A stretch of DNA of 64,000 nucleotides from CAXNKH01 sp049296795 (lineage in GTDB: Bacteria; Pseudomonadota; Gammaproteobacteria; Burkholderiales; Burkholderiaceae_C). The notes below the pieces were generated by a model that saw only the letters and a list, made by a program, of their open reading frames with translations, had not been told where the DNA came from and did no database searches. How positions within the stretch are numbered: the stretch's first letter is position 1; every line of letters starts with the position of its first letter. The DNA is taken from NCBI GenBank assembly GCA_049296795.1, contig JBAQTC010000007.1, positions 160,293 to 224,292 on the forward strand, written 5' to 3'. A program made the translations under genes and the position numbers. Of this stretch, positions 1-9,801 are shown piece after piece.

Positions 1-14
1 GATTCGCTTGCTGT

Positions 15-272
15 TTACTTGGCAGCGTTTTTGCCGAAACGGTTGCGGAAGCGCTCAACGCGTCCACCCATATTGTCCACGGACTTCTGGGTACCCGTGT
101 AGAAGGGGTGCGACTCGCTCGAGGTGTCAAGTTTGTAAAGGGGGAGTTCTCGGCCATCGTCCATTTTCACCATTTCTTTGGCGTTGACGCAGGAGCGGGT
201 GACGAATTTGAAGCCATTGGACAGATCCAAGAAGCAAACGTCGCGGTAATTGGGGTGAATGCCAGGTTTCAT
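15..272 (-). CDS. rpmE2: 50S ribosomal protein L31 type B
   Basis: Structural protein of the large ribosomal subunit. The 85-residue product begins MKPGIHPNYR and carries the type-B core (PLYKLDTSSESHPFYTG). It lacks the paired CxxC zinc ligands of type A L31, so it is the zinc-independent paralogue. An in-frame ATG four codons upstream (position 284) is possible, but the ATG at 272 has the better purine-rich leader (AAAGAAA) and matches the family N-terminus. It follows rho on the same strand, the usual Burkholderiales order. The C-terminus RNRFGK is typical. Confidence 0.95.
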   Translation of the reverse strand: MKPGIHPNYRDVCFLDLSNGFKFVTRSCVNAKEMVKMDDGRELPLYKLDTSSESHPFYTGTQKSVDNMGGRVERFRNRFGKNAAK

Positions 273-339
273 ATTTTCTTTCATCAGCAATAGCCGCACC
301 AGCCTATCTGGTGTACTTGTCGCAAAAACAGGGATTATA

Positions 340-480
340 ACCGCAGAGGAGGGCCGTCCCAAGCATGGTTGCGCCCCCTCGGGGAGCGTGGGGGCCGGTT
401 TCGCCGCCGGGCCGCCCCAAGGCGAAATGCTCCCCCCTGGGGGGCAGCGACCCACATGAAGTGGGGGAGCGTGGGGGCCG
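340..480. repeat. GC-rich intergenic hairpin repeat
   Basis: The rho-rpmE2 gap holds nested inverted repeats: TTTCGCC/GGCGAAA around a GC-rich loop, the palindrome CCCCCCTGGGGGG, and CCCAC-atgaa-GTGGG. The phrase GGGGAGCGTGGGGGCC occurs twice, near 376 and near 463. I recall very similar G-runs between genes of many Comamonadaceae, which suggests a dispersed family element rather than a gene. Overlapping plus-strand reading frames here are compositional artefacts. It may also act as a transcription barrier between rho and rpmE2. Confidence 0.6.
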
Positions 481-484
481 TACT

Positions 485-1747
485 TTATCCGCCTCTTCGC
501 ATCATGTCGAAGAACTCGCTGTTGTTCTTGGTAGCCCGCATTTGCTTGAGAACCATTTCCATGGATTCAACTTCGTCCATGTTGTAGAGGAACTGGCGCA
601 GGATGCGGGTTTTTTGCAAGATTTCAGGCTGCAGCAGCAATTCTTCGCGTCGAGTTCCGCTGCGATTGAGCTGAATCGAGGGGAATACACGCTTTTCATA
701 CAGGCGACGGTCGAGGTGGATTTCAGAGTTGCCGGTGCCCTTGAACTCCTCAAAAATCACTTCGTCCATGCGGCTTCCCGTGTCGATCAACGCGGTGGCG
801 ATGATGGTCAACGAGCCGCCTTCTTCGACGTTGCGAGCTGCACCGAGGAATCGTTTGGGGCGCTGCAAGGCATTGGAGTCCACACCGCCGGTGAGCACTT
901 TGCCTGAGGATGGGACCACGTTGTTATAGGCACGCGCCAAGCGGGTGATCGAGTCAAGCAAGATCACCACGTCTTTTTTCAATTCAACCAAACGCTTGGC
1001 ACGCTCGATCACCATTTCGGCGACATGTACATGACGGGCGGCAGGCTCATCGAAGGTGGAGGCGATCACTTCGCCTTTGACCGTGCGTTGCATTTCGGTC
1101 ACTTCTTCGGGCCGCTCGTCGATCAGCAACACCATCATGTGACTGTTGGGGTAGTTAGCGCTGATGGCGTGGGCGATGTGCTGCATCATCACGGTCTTGC
1201 CGCTTTTGGGCGGCGCCACCAGCAAGGCGCGCTGGCCTTTGCCTATGGGTGCAATGACATCAATGACGCGGCCTGTGATGTTTTCTTCACCCTTGATGTC
1301 GCGCTCAAGCTTCATTTGCTCCTTGGGGAACAGTGGCGTCAAATTCTCAAACATCACCTTGTGTTTGTTTTCCTCAGGCCCACCGCCATTGACTTTATCG
1401 AGCTTGTTGAGCGCAAAGTAACGCTCGCCATCCTTGGGTGTACGGACTTCGCCTTCGATCATGTCGCCCGTGTGCAAATTGAAGCGGCGCACCTGGCTCG
1501 GGCTGATGTAAATATCGTCGGTGCTGGCGGTGTAGCTGGTGTCGGGACTGCGCAAGAAACCAAAACCGTCGGGCAGAATTTCCAGCACGCCATCGGCAAT
1601 GATTTGCTCTCCGGTACGGGCCCGCTTTTTGATGATTGCAAACATCAGCTCTTGCTTGCGCATGCGGCCGGTGTTTTCAATTTCAAGCTCTTCAGCTTGT
1701 TTGAGGACTTCCGACACGTGCAGTGCCTTGAGTTCGTTTAAGTGCAT
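485..1747 (-). CDS. rho: transcription termination factor Rho
   Basis: Hexameric RNA-dependent ATPase that ends transcription at Rho-dependent sites. The 420-residue length matches E. coli Rho (419). In order: N-terminal helical Rho-N domain, cold-shock-like RNA-binding domain with GFGFLRS near residue 63, Walker A APPKSGKT near residue 180, Walker B VVILLDSITR, the Q-loop/R-loop region GGVDSNALQRPKRF, and the C-terminal RRLYEKRVFPSI stretch. It lies downstream of trxA, with a 210-nt gap (1748-1957) in which I see no gene. Rho is often autoregulated through its leader, but no specific site was identified here. Confidence 0.99.
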   Translation of the reverse strand: MHLNELKALHVSEVLKQAEELEIENTGRMRKQELMFAIIKKRARTGEQIIADGVLEILPDGFGFLRSPDTSYTASTDDIYISPSQVRRFNLHTGDMIEGEVRTPKDGERYFALNKLDKVNGGGPEENKHKVMFENLTPLFPKEQMKLERDIKGEENITGRVIDVIAPIGKGQRALLVAPPKSGKTVMMQHIAHAISANYPNSHMMVLLIDERPEEVTEMQRTVKGEVIASTFDEPAARHVHVAEMVIERAKRLVELKKDVVILLDSITRLARAYNNVVPSSGKVLTGGVDSNALQRPKRFLGAARNVEEGGSLTIIATALIDTGSRMDEVIFEEFKGTGNSEIHLDRRLYEKRVFPSIQLNRSGTRREELLLQPEILQKTRILRQFLYNMDEVESMEMVLKQMRATKNNSEFFDMMRRGG

Positions 1748-1957
1748 GGAGTGATCCCAAATGGGAGTTAACGAAAAATTCAGGGGAGCTTGGAGCCAGG
1801 GCAGACCAGAGGCCTTGGCGGGAGAACATACGAGCCGATCGACTTGCTTATCGGCGTTCTAGCGGGATTATGACAGGAAATTTAAGGGCGCTTATATCGG
1901 CTGGGGCCAAGCTGTTGCGCCAATCCCACCTGTCAGGATCGGCGCAAGTCCATCTTA

Positions 1958-2290
1958 TTAGCTCAATTGCTGGTCAATGAACGCAGCCAGTTGGGACTTG
2001 CTCAGGGCGCCGACTTTGGTGGCGGCGAGTTGACCGTCTTTGAACAACATCAGGGTCGGGATGCCGCGAATACCGAACTTGGCGGGGATTTCGCGGTTTT
2101 CATCCACATTCATCTTGGCGATTTGAAGCTTGCCCTGGTAAGCCGCAGAAATTTCGTCGAGGATGGGGGCAATCATTTTGCAAGGTCCGCACCACTCGGC
2201 CCAGTAATCCACCAATACCGGTTGTTTGGCTTGCAGTACATCGGTCTCGAAAGTGGTGTCGGTGACGTGTTTGATGAGTTCGCTGGCCAT
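1958..2290 (-). CDS. trxA: thioredoxin 1
   Basis: Cytosolic disulfide reductase, substrate of thioredoxin reductase and electron donor to ribonucleotide reductase and others. The 110-residue product has the catalytic WCGPC at residues 33-37, the cis-proline GIPTLMLF and the usual single thioredoxin fold. The start ATG at 2290 is preceded on the minus strand by AGGAA. It sits upstream of rho, the common order in proteobacteria. Hairpin repeats lie directly upstream of its ribosome-binding site. Confidence 0.98.
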   Translation of the reverse strand: MASELIKHVTDTTFETDVLQAKQPVLVDYWAEWCGPCKMIAPILDEISAAYQGKLQIAKMNVDENREIPAKFGIRGIPTLMLFKDGQLAATKVGALSKSQLAAFIDQQLS

Positions 2291-2307
2291 GGTCGTTCCT
2301 GGTTTTT

Positions 2308-2399
2308 TGAGGACAGAGCTGCGCTAAGCCGGGTCTGCCCCGCAAGGTTTTAAAATAATCGAGGACAGAACTGCCCTGTGCTTCGGTTTGTCCCGCGAG
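2308..2399. repeat. two GGACAG...TGTCC hairpin repeat units
   Basis: Two tandem units of about 45 bp each start near GAGGACAGA and end near GTCTGCCCCGCAAG or TTTGTCCCGCGAG. In each, GGACA can pair with the later TGTCC-like arm. The same family occurs as a cleaner 42-bp tandem at 21762-21845. The units fill the divergent gap between trxA and the AddB-like gene, so they may affect either promoter. Confidence 0.6.
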
Positions 2400-2485
2400 T
2401 TCATGTATTGCGGATAAAGTCGATGAATTGTGACAGAAATCAAGTCCCCCAATCTGAGCGTCGACCTGATGCGGAGCTGCCATCC

Positions 2486-5059
2486 ATGAACGCAAGGCAT
2501 CCGGCGTTCCAAAGCTGGCTGGATCCGCAGACGGGCTGGTTGATGCGCATCGAACAGCATCGACAGCGTTGCCAGGCACACCCGGCGCGCACGATTGTCT
2601 TATTACCTTACGCGCAGTTGATTCCCTTGGCGTTGCGGCTTTGGTCCGAGCTTTTTCCCAGCGGTTTTCCGCCCCGATTTGAAACCACCCAGAGCTGGAG
2701 CCGCTGCTTGGGTGGACAGAGTCTTGAGGCTACCGACATCAGCCAGGACACGGGACTGGACTTGCTCACGGCGCGGGCGCTGCTGGAACGTTCGGGGCAG
2801 GGTTCTTGGGCGCAGGATTTGGCGCCTGATCTACTGGACGCGGTACAGCAACTCGCCCCTTTGGCAGCAGCTATCACTCCGGGGTTGCGCGCTGATTGGG
2901 CAATTCAGGCTCGTTCTGCGGTGCAACTGGGCATGCAGGCCAGCGACCTGAAGGTGGAAGCCACTTTGGCACGGATTGCTGTTGAATGGGCTGCTGTATC
3001 GGCTTATTCGACGGATGTGCTGCACGACGTTGGCCTCATGCAAGAAACCGAGGCGCTGGTCATTTTGCAGGGCTTGCAGGCAGAACCCTTGCATCTCGTA
3101 TTAGCCGGCCGGCTGGGGCAACGCTGCTTGGTTTTGCAGCTCGATCCGACACCAGAGAACGGTCAGCAGAGTTGTTATCCGGGTCCTCGGCAGCAGTTCG
3201 AACTGCACCCGGCGCGCGACGCTGAGGATGAAGCCCAACTGGCCGCCGCCTGTGTGCTGCGCCATGTCAATTCCGAGAGAACGCCGCTGGCCTTGGTGGC
3301 CATTGACCGCTCGCTGATGCGTCGCGTGCGCGCGCTGCTGGTTGCCAGTGGTGTAGCTTTGCGTGATGAGACGGGGTGGAAGCTCTCCACCAGTCGAGCC
3401 GCTTCGCTGGTCATGAGCAGCTTGCGCGCTGCAAGCTGGAATGCAAATTGTGATGCGGTGCTGGATTGGCTCAAAAATGCCCCCGCTTTTCAGACGCAGC
3501 AGGTCAGCAGCTTGGAGCAGATGCTGCGTCGACAACAGATTCGTGATTGGCGTTCGCTGGTGCTGACCGAGCCTTTGAAGGATGCGGAACTCCATGCGTT
3601 GTTGCTGCGCGTCGAGAGTTTTCGACAAACGTTAAAAGGAACACACAGCTTGCTGCAATGGCTGGTACTGCTGCACGACTTGCTCAAGGCTTGTGGCCAG
3701 TGGCCCTTGTTGTCAGGGGATGTGGCAGGCGAGGAGGTACTCCGGGTTTTGCACTTGAAGGAAGATGGCGCCGGTTTGCAATCCCAAGCCTTGCTGGATA
3801 ATTTGGGATCGCAAAACCGCTTGGATCACTCGGAATTTAGCGCTTGGGTCAACCGGGTGCTGGAAGCTTCAAATTTCATTCCGAGCTTTCCCCTGCAAGA
3901 GCAGGTGGTGATGCTGCCTTTGCATCAATTGCTGGGGCGTCCGTTTGCCGCCGTCGTGATCCCGGGTTGTGATGAAATTAACCTCAATACCAGTGCGCAA
4001 CTTAGAGGCCACTGGACCGCGGCACAGCGCCAGGCTCTGGGCTTGGCATCGCGCGCAAGCCTGGAGGCTGCTGCTCAAGCGGCCTGGCGCCAAGCCCTGG
4101 CCTTTTCGTATGGCGACGTGTTGTGGCGACAAAGCGATGGATCGGGTGAGGCGCTGTTGCCAAGTCCCTGGGTCCAGGCTTTGCAAGCGAGCCCAGATTT
4201 TTCAATGGGCACCGATCCCCGGACCCCGTTCAGCGTTGCGGCGCAAGCTACTTTGCCGCCGCTGCCGCAAGGCGATTCCCTGGGTTTGACCCGAATTTCA
4301 GCAACGGCCTATGACGATTTGAGGCGGTGCCCTTATCGTTTCTTTGCTTTACGCCAACTCGGTTTGAAAGACGCCGAAGAGCTTGATTTGGATCTGGACA
4401 AGCGCGACTTCGGTTTATGGCTGCATGCGGTACTCAAGCAATTTCACGAGGCCTTGCATAACCAGCCTATAGCCGAGTTGGCTGAACGCGAAAAATTGAT
4501 TGATCAGATGGCTCAGGGCGTGACGGACAGCATGAATTTGGAAGCCTCAGAGTTCCTACCGTTCGCGGCGGCTTGGCCCCGGCTACGCGACGGCTACTTG
4601 GCGTGGTTGGCCCAGCATGAAGCCACGGGCGTTCGTTTCGAGAGGGCGGAAATCTCCTTGCAACAGACGGTAGCGAACTGGTTCCTGGTCGGAACGCTGG
4701 ACCGGGTCGACCGCGCACCTGATGGCTCCCCTTTGGTGCTCGATTACAAGACCGAGTCTTTGGGCAAAACTCGGGAGCGCAACAAAATGGCTTGGGAAGA
4801 TACGCAACTGGCATTCTACGCGGCGCTGTTGCCCGACGACACCTTGCGCGCGGCTTATGTGAATGTGGGAGAAAAAGAAACCCTGTGGTGCGAGCAAAAA
4901 GAAGTGGTGCCGCAGCGCGATGCGCTGATCGAAGGTATCGTGCACGACTTGACGCGGATCAGTCAGGGGGCGGCCTTGCCGGCTTTGGGGCAAGGGGATG
5001 TGTGTGATTTTTGTTCTGCGCGTGGACTGTGCCGCAAGGACTTTTGGGAAAGTCCATGA
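2486..5059 (+). CDS. AddB-like PD-(D/E)XK nuclease, probable DNA repair protein
   Basis: Partner of the AddA-like helicase-nuclease that follows, so a probable subunit of a RecBCD/AddAB-type DNA end-processing complex. The C-terminal nuclease shows GTLDRVDR, then VLDYKT and TQLAFY (D...DxK...QxxxY). A cysteine in RCPYRFF near residue 614 plus a final CDFCSARGLC (C-x2-C-x5-C) match the four-cysteine iron-sulfur pattern of AddB-type nucleases. No Walker A is visible at the N-terminus, unlike classical AddB. The start at 2486 is chosen because GGAG lies 9 nt upstream; ATGs at 2423 and 2378 are alternatives. It resembles the family of proteobacterial 'probable DNA repair proteins' of about 850-890 residues. 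The family call is from motifs only. Confidence 0.85.
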   Translation: MNARHPAFQSWLDPQTGWLMRIEQHRQRCQAHPARTIVLLPYAQLIPLALRLWSELFPSGFPPRFETTQSWSRCLGGQSLEATDISQDTGLDLLTARALLERSGQGSWAQDLAPDLLDAVQQLAPLAAAITPGLRADWAIQARSAVQLGMQASDLKVEATLARIAVEWAAVSAYSTDVLHDVGLMQETEALVILQGLQAEPLHLVLAGRLGQRCLVLQLDPTPENGQQSCYPGPRQQFELHPARDAEDEAQLAAACVLRHVNSERTPLALVAIDRSLMRRVRALLVASGVALRDETGWKLSTSRAASLVMSSLRAASWNANCDAVLDWLKNAPAFQTQQVSSLEQMLRRQQIRDWRSLVLTEPLKDAELHALLLRVESFRQTLKGTHSLLQWLVLLHDLLKACGQWPLLSGDVAGEEVLRVLHLKEDGAGLQSQALLDNLGSQNRLDHSEFSAWVNRVLEASNFIPSFPLQEQVVMLPLHQLLGRPFAAVVIPGCDEINLNTSAQLRGHWTAAQRQALGLASRASLEAAAQAAWRQALAFSYGDVLWRQSDGSGEALLPSPWVQALQASPDFSMGTDPRTPFSVAAQATLPPLPQGDSLGLTRISATAYDDLRRCPYRFFALRQLGLKDAEELDLDLDKRDFGLWLHAVLKQFHEALHNQPIAELAEREKLIDQMAQGVTDSMNLEASEFLPFAAAWPRLRDGYLAWLAQHEATGVRFERAEISLQQTVANWFLVGTLDRVDRAPDGSPLVLDYKTESLGKTRERNKMAWEDTQLAFYAALLPDDTLRAAYVNVGEKETLWCEQKEVVPQRDALIEGIVHDLTRISQGAALPALGQGDVCDFCSARGLCRKDFWESP

Positions 5060-8000
5060 AGCAGCCGGCATTTGAACGCAACGGCCAGCCCATCAGTCGG
5101 GAAGATTTCTACGCCATCGCTTGTGACCCCGGTCGCAACATTGTGGTGGAGGCTTGCGCAGGTTCGGGTAAAACCTGGATCTTGGTGTCACGTATGGTGC
5201 GCGCCTTGTTGCAAGGCTGTGCGCCACATGAAATCCTGGCCATCACGTTCACTAAAAAAGCCGCGGGTGAAATGCGTCAACGCTTGTTGGACTGGCTCAA
5301 GGATTTTGCCCAGACCCCGCCCGAGCACTTGGAGCGTGAGCTGTTGTCTCGGGGTCTAGCCAAAGACTTGGGCCGAGCTGCGTTGTTGCAACACGCTGAG
5401 ACCTTGAAAAGTCTTCATTCGTCCCTGCTGGCTCAGGGCCGCGGGGTTCAGATACGAACTTTTCACAGCTGGTTTGCGGCGCTGCTGCGAACTGCGCCGC
5501 TGGCATTTTTGGGGAAAAGAGGACTGCCCAGTAAGTACGAGCTGCTCGAAGACGATAGCCAGGCCGTGGCGCTGGTTTGGCGGCGTTTCGCTAAGCGAGT
5601 GACCGACGATGTTGTGGCGCGTCAGGACTACTTCGATGCGGTGGCCCAGTTCGGTCGGCACCAGACCCGCAAGGCTTTGGAAAAAGTCCTGTCCAAACGC
5701 ATCGAGTTCACTTTGGCTGACCAACATGGCGTGGTCGATGGCTCGGTGCTCTGCTTGGGGCAACAGTTTCCCGAATACCTTGGCTACGACCACCCGCGTG
5801 AATGGTTGACCCAAGCCGCCCAGGCTCGTCAGCTGTTGTTGGCGGCCGCCTTGGTGTTAGGGCGAGCCAGCCAGGCGAGTTTCAGTGCCAAGGGCCGCGA
5901 GCTAGAACAGGCCGTGACCGAAGCTGACGAAGTCGGCATCGTCCAAGCCTTGCTCACCCAAAAAGGCGAACCTCGAAAATTCAATGACGCGCTGCTCGGG
6001 ATTGAGCAGCTTCGGTTGGCCCAGGGCTTGCTGCAGCGTTACCAGCAAGCACAAGTTCAGCACCAAGCCTGGCTCCATCAGCAGCGCATGGCGCGCTTAA
6101 CCCGACTCCTGCTTCAGGAGTTTGCCCAGCTCAAGCGGGAGCGCGGTTGGGTGGACATGAATGACGTGGAGAGTGCGGCCTTGGCCTTGTTGAACGACCC
6201 AGAGCTCAGTGGTTGGGTGCAGCAGCGACTCGATGCCCGGATCCGTCATTTATTGATCGATGAATTTCAAGACACCAATCCCTTGCAGTGGCAGGCGCTG
6301 AGTGCCTGGTTGCAAAGTTATGCGGGTGCAGGCGGTGGTGACGCAGCCCCCAGCGTATTCATTGTCGGGGATCCCAAACAAAGTATTTACCGCTTCAGGC
6401 GGGCTGAGCCTCAGGTGTTTGCCGCAGCGCGCCAGTTTGTTGTTGACGGCTTGGCGGGCGTTGTCCTGAGTTGCGACCACACGTGGCGCAATGCCATGGC
6501 GATTCAGGCGCTGGTCAATCAGGTCATGCTGAAAGCCCAGACCGAAGGTGATTTTTCGGATTTTCGATGGCACAGTAGCGAATCAAGGTTGGCGGGTGCA
6601 GTCCTGCATTTGCCGCAAATAGCGCGCGAGCCGACACCGGTGTCCGAAGAAAAGAACTGTGCTGAGCAGCCAGCGACTGCTGAGTTGCCCCGGGTTTGGC
6701 GCGACAGCTTGACCCAAGCCCGCAGCCTGCCCGAGGACAGCCTGAAACAACAGGAATGCCGTCAAGCGGCGCTTTGGCTGGCGCAAGTACTGGCCACGGG
6801 CGATTTGCAAGCCCAGGACATCATGGTGCTGTCGCGTAAGCGGGAACGGCTGTCATTGATGCAGCAGGCGCTGACCGAGCAACACATCGTCAGTGTCCAG
6901 CCTGAAAAAAACGATCTGGCTGAGTTGCCAGAAGTGCAGGACATGATTGCTCTGCTCGATGTCCTGGTTTCGCCCGGACATGACTTGTCACTGGCCCGCG
7001 CCCTGAAGTCACCTTTATTTGGATTGAGCGATGCCGATTTGGTTCAGCTTGCCTTGCTCGGGCGTTCTGCGCAGCAAGCAAAGAAAAATCAAATAACAGC
7101 GACGCCAGGCCGGCCATCTTGGTTTGAGATCTTGGGCTGCACCGAGGACTTGCCCGAGCATTTGAAAACTATTGCCCCGCGCTTGTTGCGCTGGCAAAGT
7201 TGGCTTGCTGCTTTGCCGCCACACGATGCATTGGATTCCATCTACCGCGACGCACAGGTGTTGCAGCGTTTTGTCGCAGCAGCGCCAGCCAGCCAACGGC
7301 AAACCACCCTGAGCCATTTGCAAGCTTTCTTGTTGGCTGCACTGGGGCTCGATGGCGGGCGCTATGCCACACCTTATGCTTTTGTCAGGGCGGTAAAAGC
7401 CGGCGGCATGAAAGTGCCGACCCGGGCCGATGCACAAGCGGTTCGACTGCTCACCATTCACGGCGCCAAGGGGCTGGAGTCCAAGTTGGTACTTTTGATT
7501 GATACCGATGCCAAGGAGCCTGCCGCTGAGACCATGGGCGTGTTGGTTGACTGGCCGGGCGAGGCGGAATTTCCGCAAAAATTCATTTTTCTAGTCAGTG
7601 AATCCAGACCGCCGAGCTGTGCTGTTTCGGTCTTGGCGCAAGAGAAAAAAGCCAAGGCGCGTGAGGAGCTCAATGCCTTGTATGTGGCCATGACGCGGGC
7701 CAAACAGCAGCTGGTTTTGTCTTCCACCCAAGCCCAGCATCCCCATCTTGGCAGCTGGTGGCAAAGGATGTCGCCTCAGGCTGCGCCGCTCGAGCTGTCG
7801 ATTCATGGGCCCAGGGGACCGGAGTCCAGCAACGGCCTGGGTCGCGTCAATACGGTTTTTACTTTGGCGCTACTCCCGGTTTTGCAAACTGAGTTGCAGA
7901 CCCAGCAGCCCAACCTGGGCTTGAAATCAGAACCAGCCGAGAGCCCGATTTCTCTGGCTTCACGCATCGGTCAAGCCATGCACAGCTTGTTGCAGTGGCA

Positions 8001-8403
8001 CAGAGGCGAAGCACTGGACTGTACGCCGTCGCAAATCAAGCTGCTGGCCCAGCAGTGGTCGCTGACACCGGCGCAGGCGCTCCAGGCTGCAGCCATGGCG
8101 CAGCGCATTGTGGCGGGGCAGGGCGCTTGGGTTTGGGATCAAAGCCAACTGGCTTGGCAAGGCAATGAAGTGAGCTTGTTGTACCAGTCCAGTGTCTTGC
8201 GCCTAGATCGGCTGGTGCAACACAAACGCACGGGCCAATGGTGGATTTTGGATTACAAGTCAGCAGCCCAGCCCCAACAACACACCGAGTTGCACCAGCA
8301 ACTTCAAAATTACCGCGCTGCGGTCCAGGCAGCGCAGCCTGGACAAGTGGTTCGAGCTGCATTTTTGACAGCCAATGGTGAACTGATAGAACTCCCTGAA
8401 TGA
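5056..8403 (+). CDS. AddA-like UvrD/Rep helicase with C-terminal nuclease
   Basis: ATP-dependent 3'-5' helicase-nuclease for double-strand-break end resection. The 1115-residue product has Walker A EACAGSGKT near residue 32, ITFTKKAAGEMRQR, Walker B LLIDEFQDTNP, VGDPKQSIYRFR, LLTIHGAKGLE and LYVAMTRAKQQL (superfamily 1 motifs in order). It ends with a PD-(D/E)XK nuclease (LDRL...WILDYKS...QLQNYR). Its ATG overlaps the TGA of the upstream gene (ATGA), so translation is coupled. Length and architecture fit AddA; plain UvrD is about 720 residues and lacks the nuclease. Confidence 0.92.
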   Translation: MKQPAFERNGQPISREDFYAIACDPGRNIVVEACAGSGKTWILVSRMVRALLQGCAPHEILAITFTKKAAGEMRQRLLDWLKDFAQTPPEHLERELLSRGLAKDLGRAALLQHAETLKSLHSSLLAQGRGVQIRTFHSWFAALLRTAPLAFLGKRGLPSKYELLEDDSQAVALVWRRFAKRVTDDVVARQDYFDAVAQFGRHQTRKALEKVLSKRIEFTLADQHGVVDGSVLCLGQQFPEYLGYDHPREWLTQAAQARQLLLAAALVLGRASQASFSAKGRELEQAVTEADEVGIVQALLTQKGEPRKFNDALLGIEQLRLAQGLLQRYQQAQVQHQAWLHQQRMARLTRLLLQEFAQLKRERGWVDMNDVESAALALLNDPELSGWVQQRLDARIRHLLIDEFQDTNPLQWQALSAWLQSYAGAGGGDAAPSVFIVGDPKQSIYRFRRAEPQVFAAARQFVVDGLAGVVLSCDHTWRNAMAIQALVNQVMLKAQTEGDFSDFRWHSSESRLAGAVLHLPQIAREPTPVSEEKNCAEQPATAELPRVWRDSLTQARSLPEDSLKQQECRQAALWLAQVLATGDLQAQDIMVLSRKRERLSLMQQALTEQHIVSVQPEKNDLAELPEVQDMIALLDVLVSPGHDLSLARALKSPLFGLSDADLVQLALLGRSAQQAKKNQITATPGRPSWFEILGCTEDLPEHLKTIAPRLLRWQSWLAALPPHDALDSIYRDAQVLQRFVAAAPASQRQTTLSHLQAFLLAALGLDGGRYATPYAFVRAVKAGGMKVPTRADAQAVRLLTIHGAKGLESKLVLLIDTDAKEPAAETMGVLVDWPGEAEFPQKFIFLVSESRPPSCAVSVLAQEKKAKAREELNALYVAMTRAKQQLVLSSTQAQHPHLGSWWQRMSPQAAPLELSIHGPRGPESSNGLGRVNTVFTLALLPVLQTELQTQQPNLGLKSEPAESPISLASRIGQAMHSLLQWHRGEALDCTPSQIKLLAQQWSLTPAQALQAAAMAQRIVAGQGAWVWDQSQLAWQGNEVSLLYQSSVLRLDRLVQHKRTGQWWILDYKSAAQPQQHTELHQQLQNYRAAVQAAQPGQVVRAAFLTANGELIELPE

Positions 8404-8416
8404 GTGACTTAACTGA

Positions 8417-9697
8417 ATGAACATGCAACAAAAAGTAGCCGTGATCGGCGCGGGTCCTGCCGGCTTGATGGCGGCTGAAGTGTTGTCGGCTGCGGGTGTG
8501 GCCGTCGATCTGTATGACGCCATGCCTTCGGTTGGACGAAAATTTTTGCTGGCCGGTAAAGGCGGCTTGAATCTGACCCATTCCGAGCCGAAAGAGATTT
8601 TTCTCACGCGCTATGGACCCGCCGTACCCTGGGTGCGGGACTGGTTGGTCGATTTTGACGCTAGTCGAATCCGCGACTGGGCCCAGTCGCTGGGGGTGAG
8701 CACTTTTGTCGGCAGTTCTGGCCGGGTGTTCCCACAGGACATGAAAGCGGCTCCGCTGCTGCGCGCCTGGCTACAGCGTTTGCGCCATCCTGCTCGTGGC
8801 GTCCCCGTGCAATTTCACATGCGGCACCGCTGGCTGGGTTGGTCAGATCCTCAGACGCTGCAGTTTGAAACTCCGCAGGGCGCTCAATCAGTCCAGGCCG
8901 ATGCAGTCGTTTTGGCGCTGGGCGGCGCCAGTTGGTCGCGCCTGGGGTCGGACGGGGCCTGGCTGCGCTTGTTACAAGAGAAGTCGGTCGCGGTTGCGCC
9001 CCTGCGCAGTGCCAACTGTGGTTTTGATGTCGAGCCAGTCTGGAGCGAGCACTTTAAAACTCGGTTTGCGGGCCAAGCGTTCAAATCGGTCGCGCTGTCG
9101 TTGAGCAACACGCAAGGCGAAAGCTTTCACCGACAAGGTGAGTTTGTCGCGACTGCCACGGGGGTCGAGGGAAGTTTGATCTACGCTGCATCGCGCTTGT
9201 TGCGCGATGAAATCGAACAGTTCAGCCAAGCCACTTTTCAGCTGGATTTGCTGCCCCACCATTCGCAGCAGCGGGTTTTATCCGAGGTGTCGCACCCGCG
9301 TGGCTCTCGTTCTTTGTCAAGCCACCTCAAAAGCCGACTCGGAATTGATGGCATCAAAGCAGGTTTGCTGCATGAGTTGCTGAGCAAGGAGCAAATGCAG
9401 CAAGCGCCGGTCTTGGCGGCGGCGATCAAGGCCTTGCCGCTTCGACTCGTTGCCGCGCGCCCGATCGATGAGGCCATCAGCAGTGCCGGGGGGGTAGCAC
9501 AGCAAGCCTTGAACGCCGACCTGATGCTCAAACAGTTACCGGGTGTTTTTTGTTGCGGCGAGATGCTGGACTGGGAAGCGCCTACCGGCGGCTACTTGCT
9601 GACCGCTTGCCTGGCTAGCGGTAGGCGAGCAGGTCAGGGGGCACTGAACTTTTTCAAGCCAGACCGCGCTGCGGGAGCTTCGAAGTCAGCGCTCTAG
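8417..9697 (+). CDS. HI0933-family FAD-dependent flavoprotein
   Basis: Predicted NAD(P)/FAD-dependent oxidoreductase of unknown substrate (uncharacterised flavoprotein family near HI0933/YhiN). The Rossmann motif VIGAGPAGLMAAE is at residues 8-20. It is followed by the family signature GRKFLLAGKGGLNLTHSE and, near the C-terminus, GVFCCGEMLDWEAPTGGY closing the FAD site. It begins 13 nt after the AddA-like gene and may be cotranscribed, though no functional link is evident. A second in-frame ATG lies at 8423. Catalytic role unknown. Confidence 0.88.
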   Translation: MNMQQKVAVIGAGPAGLMAAEVLSAAGVAVDLYDAMPSVGRKFLLAGKGGLNLTHSEPKEIFLTRYGPAVPWVRDWLVDFDASRIRDWAQSLGVSTFVGSSGRVFPQDMKAAPLLRAWLQRLRHPARGVPVQFHMRHRWLGWSDPQTLQFETPQGAQSVQADAVVLALGGASWSRLGSDGAWLRLLQEKSVAVAPLRSANCGFDVEPVWSEHFKTRFAGQAFKSVALSLSNTQGESFHRQGEFVATATGVEGSLIYAASRLLRDEIEQFSQATFQLDLLPHHSQQRVLSEVSHPRGSRSLSSHLKSRLGIDGIKAGLLHELLSKEQMQQAPVLAAAIKALPLRLVAARPIDEAISSAGGVAQQALNADLMLKQLPGVFCCGEMLDWEAPTGGYLLTACLASGRRAGQGALNFFKPDRAAGASKSAL

Positions 9698-9801
9698 GCA
9701 TAAACCCCAGGTTTTTTTTCCCAACTTGCCAGTAGAGTAGGGAGCAGCTGGACAGTTGGAAATGTGGCTGTCTGAGTTTGTCAATTTCTAAAGGGAGAGT
9801 C

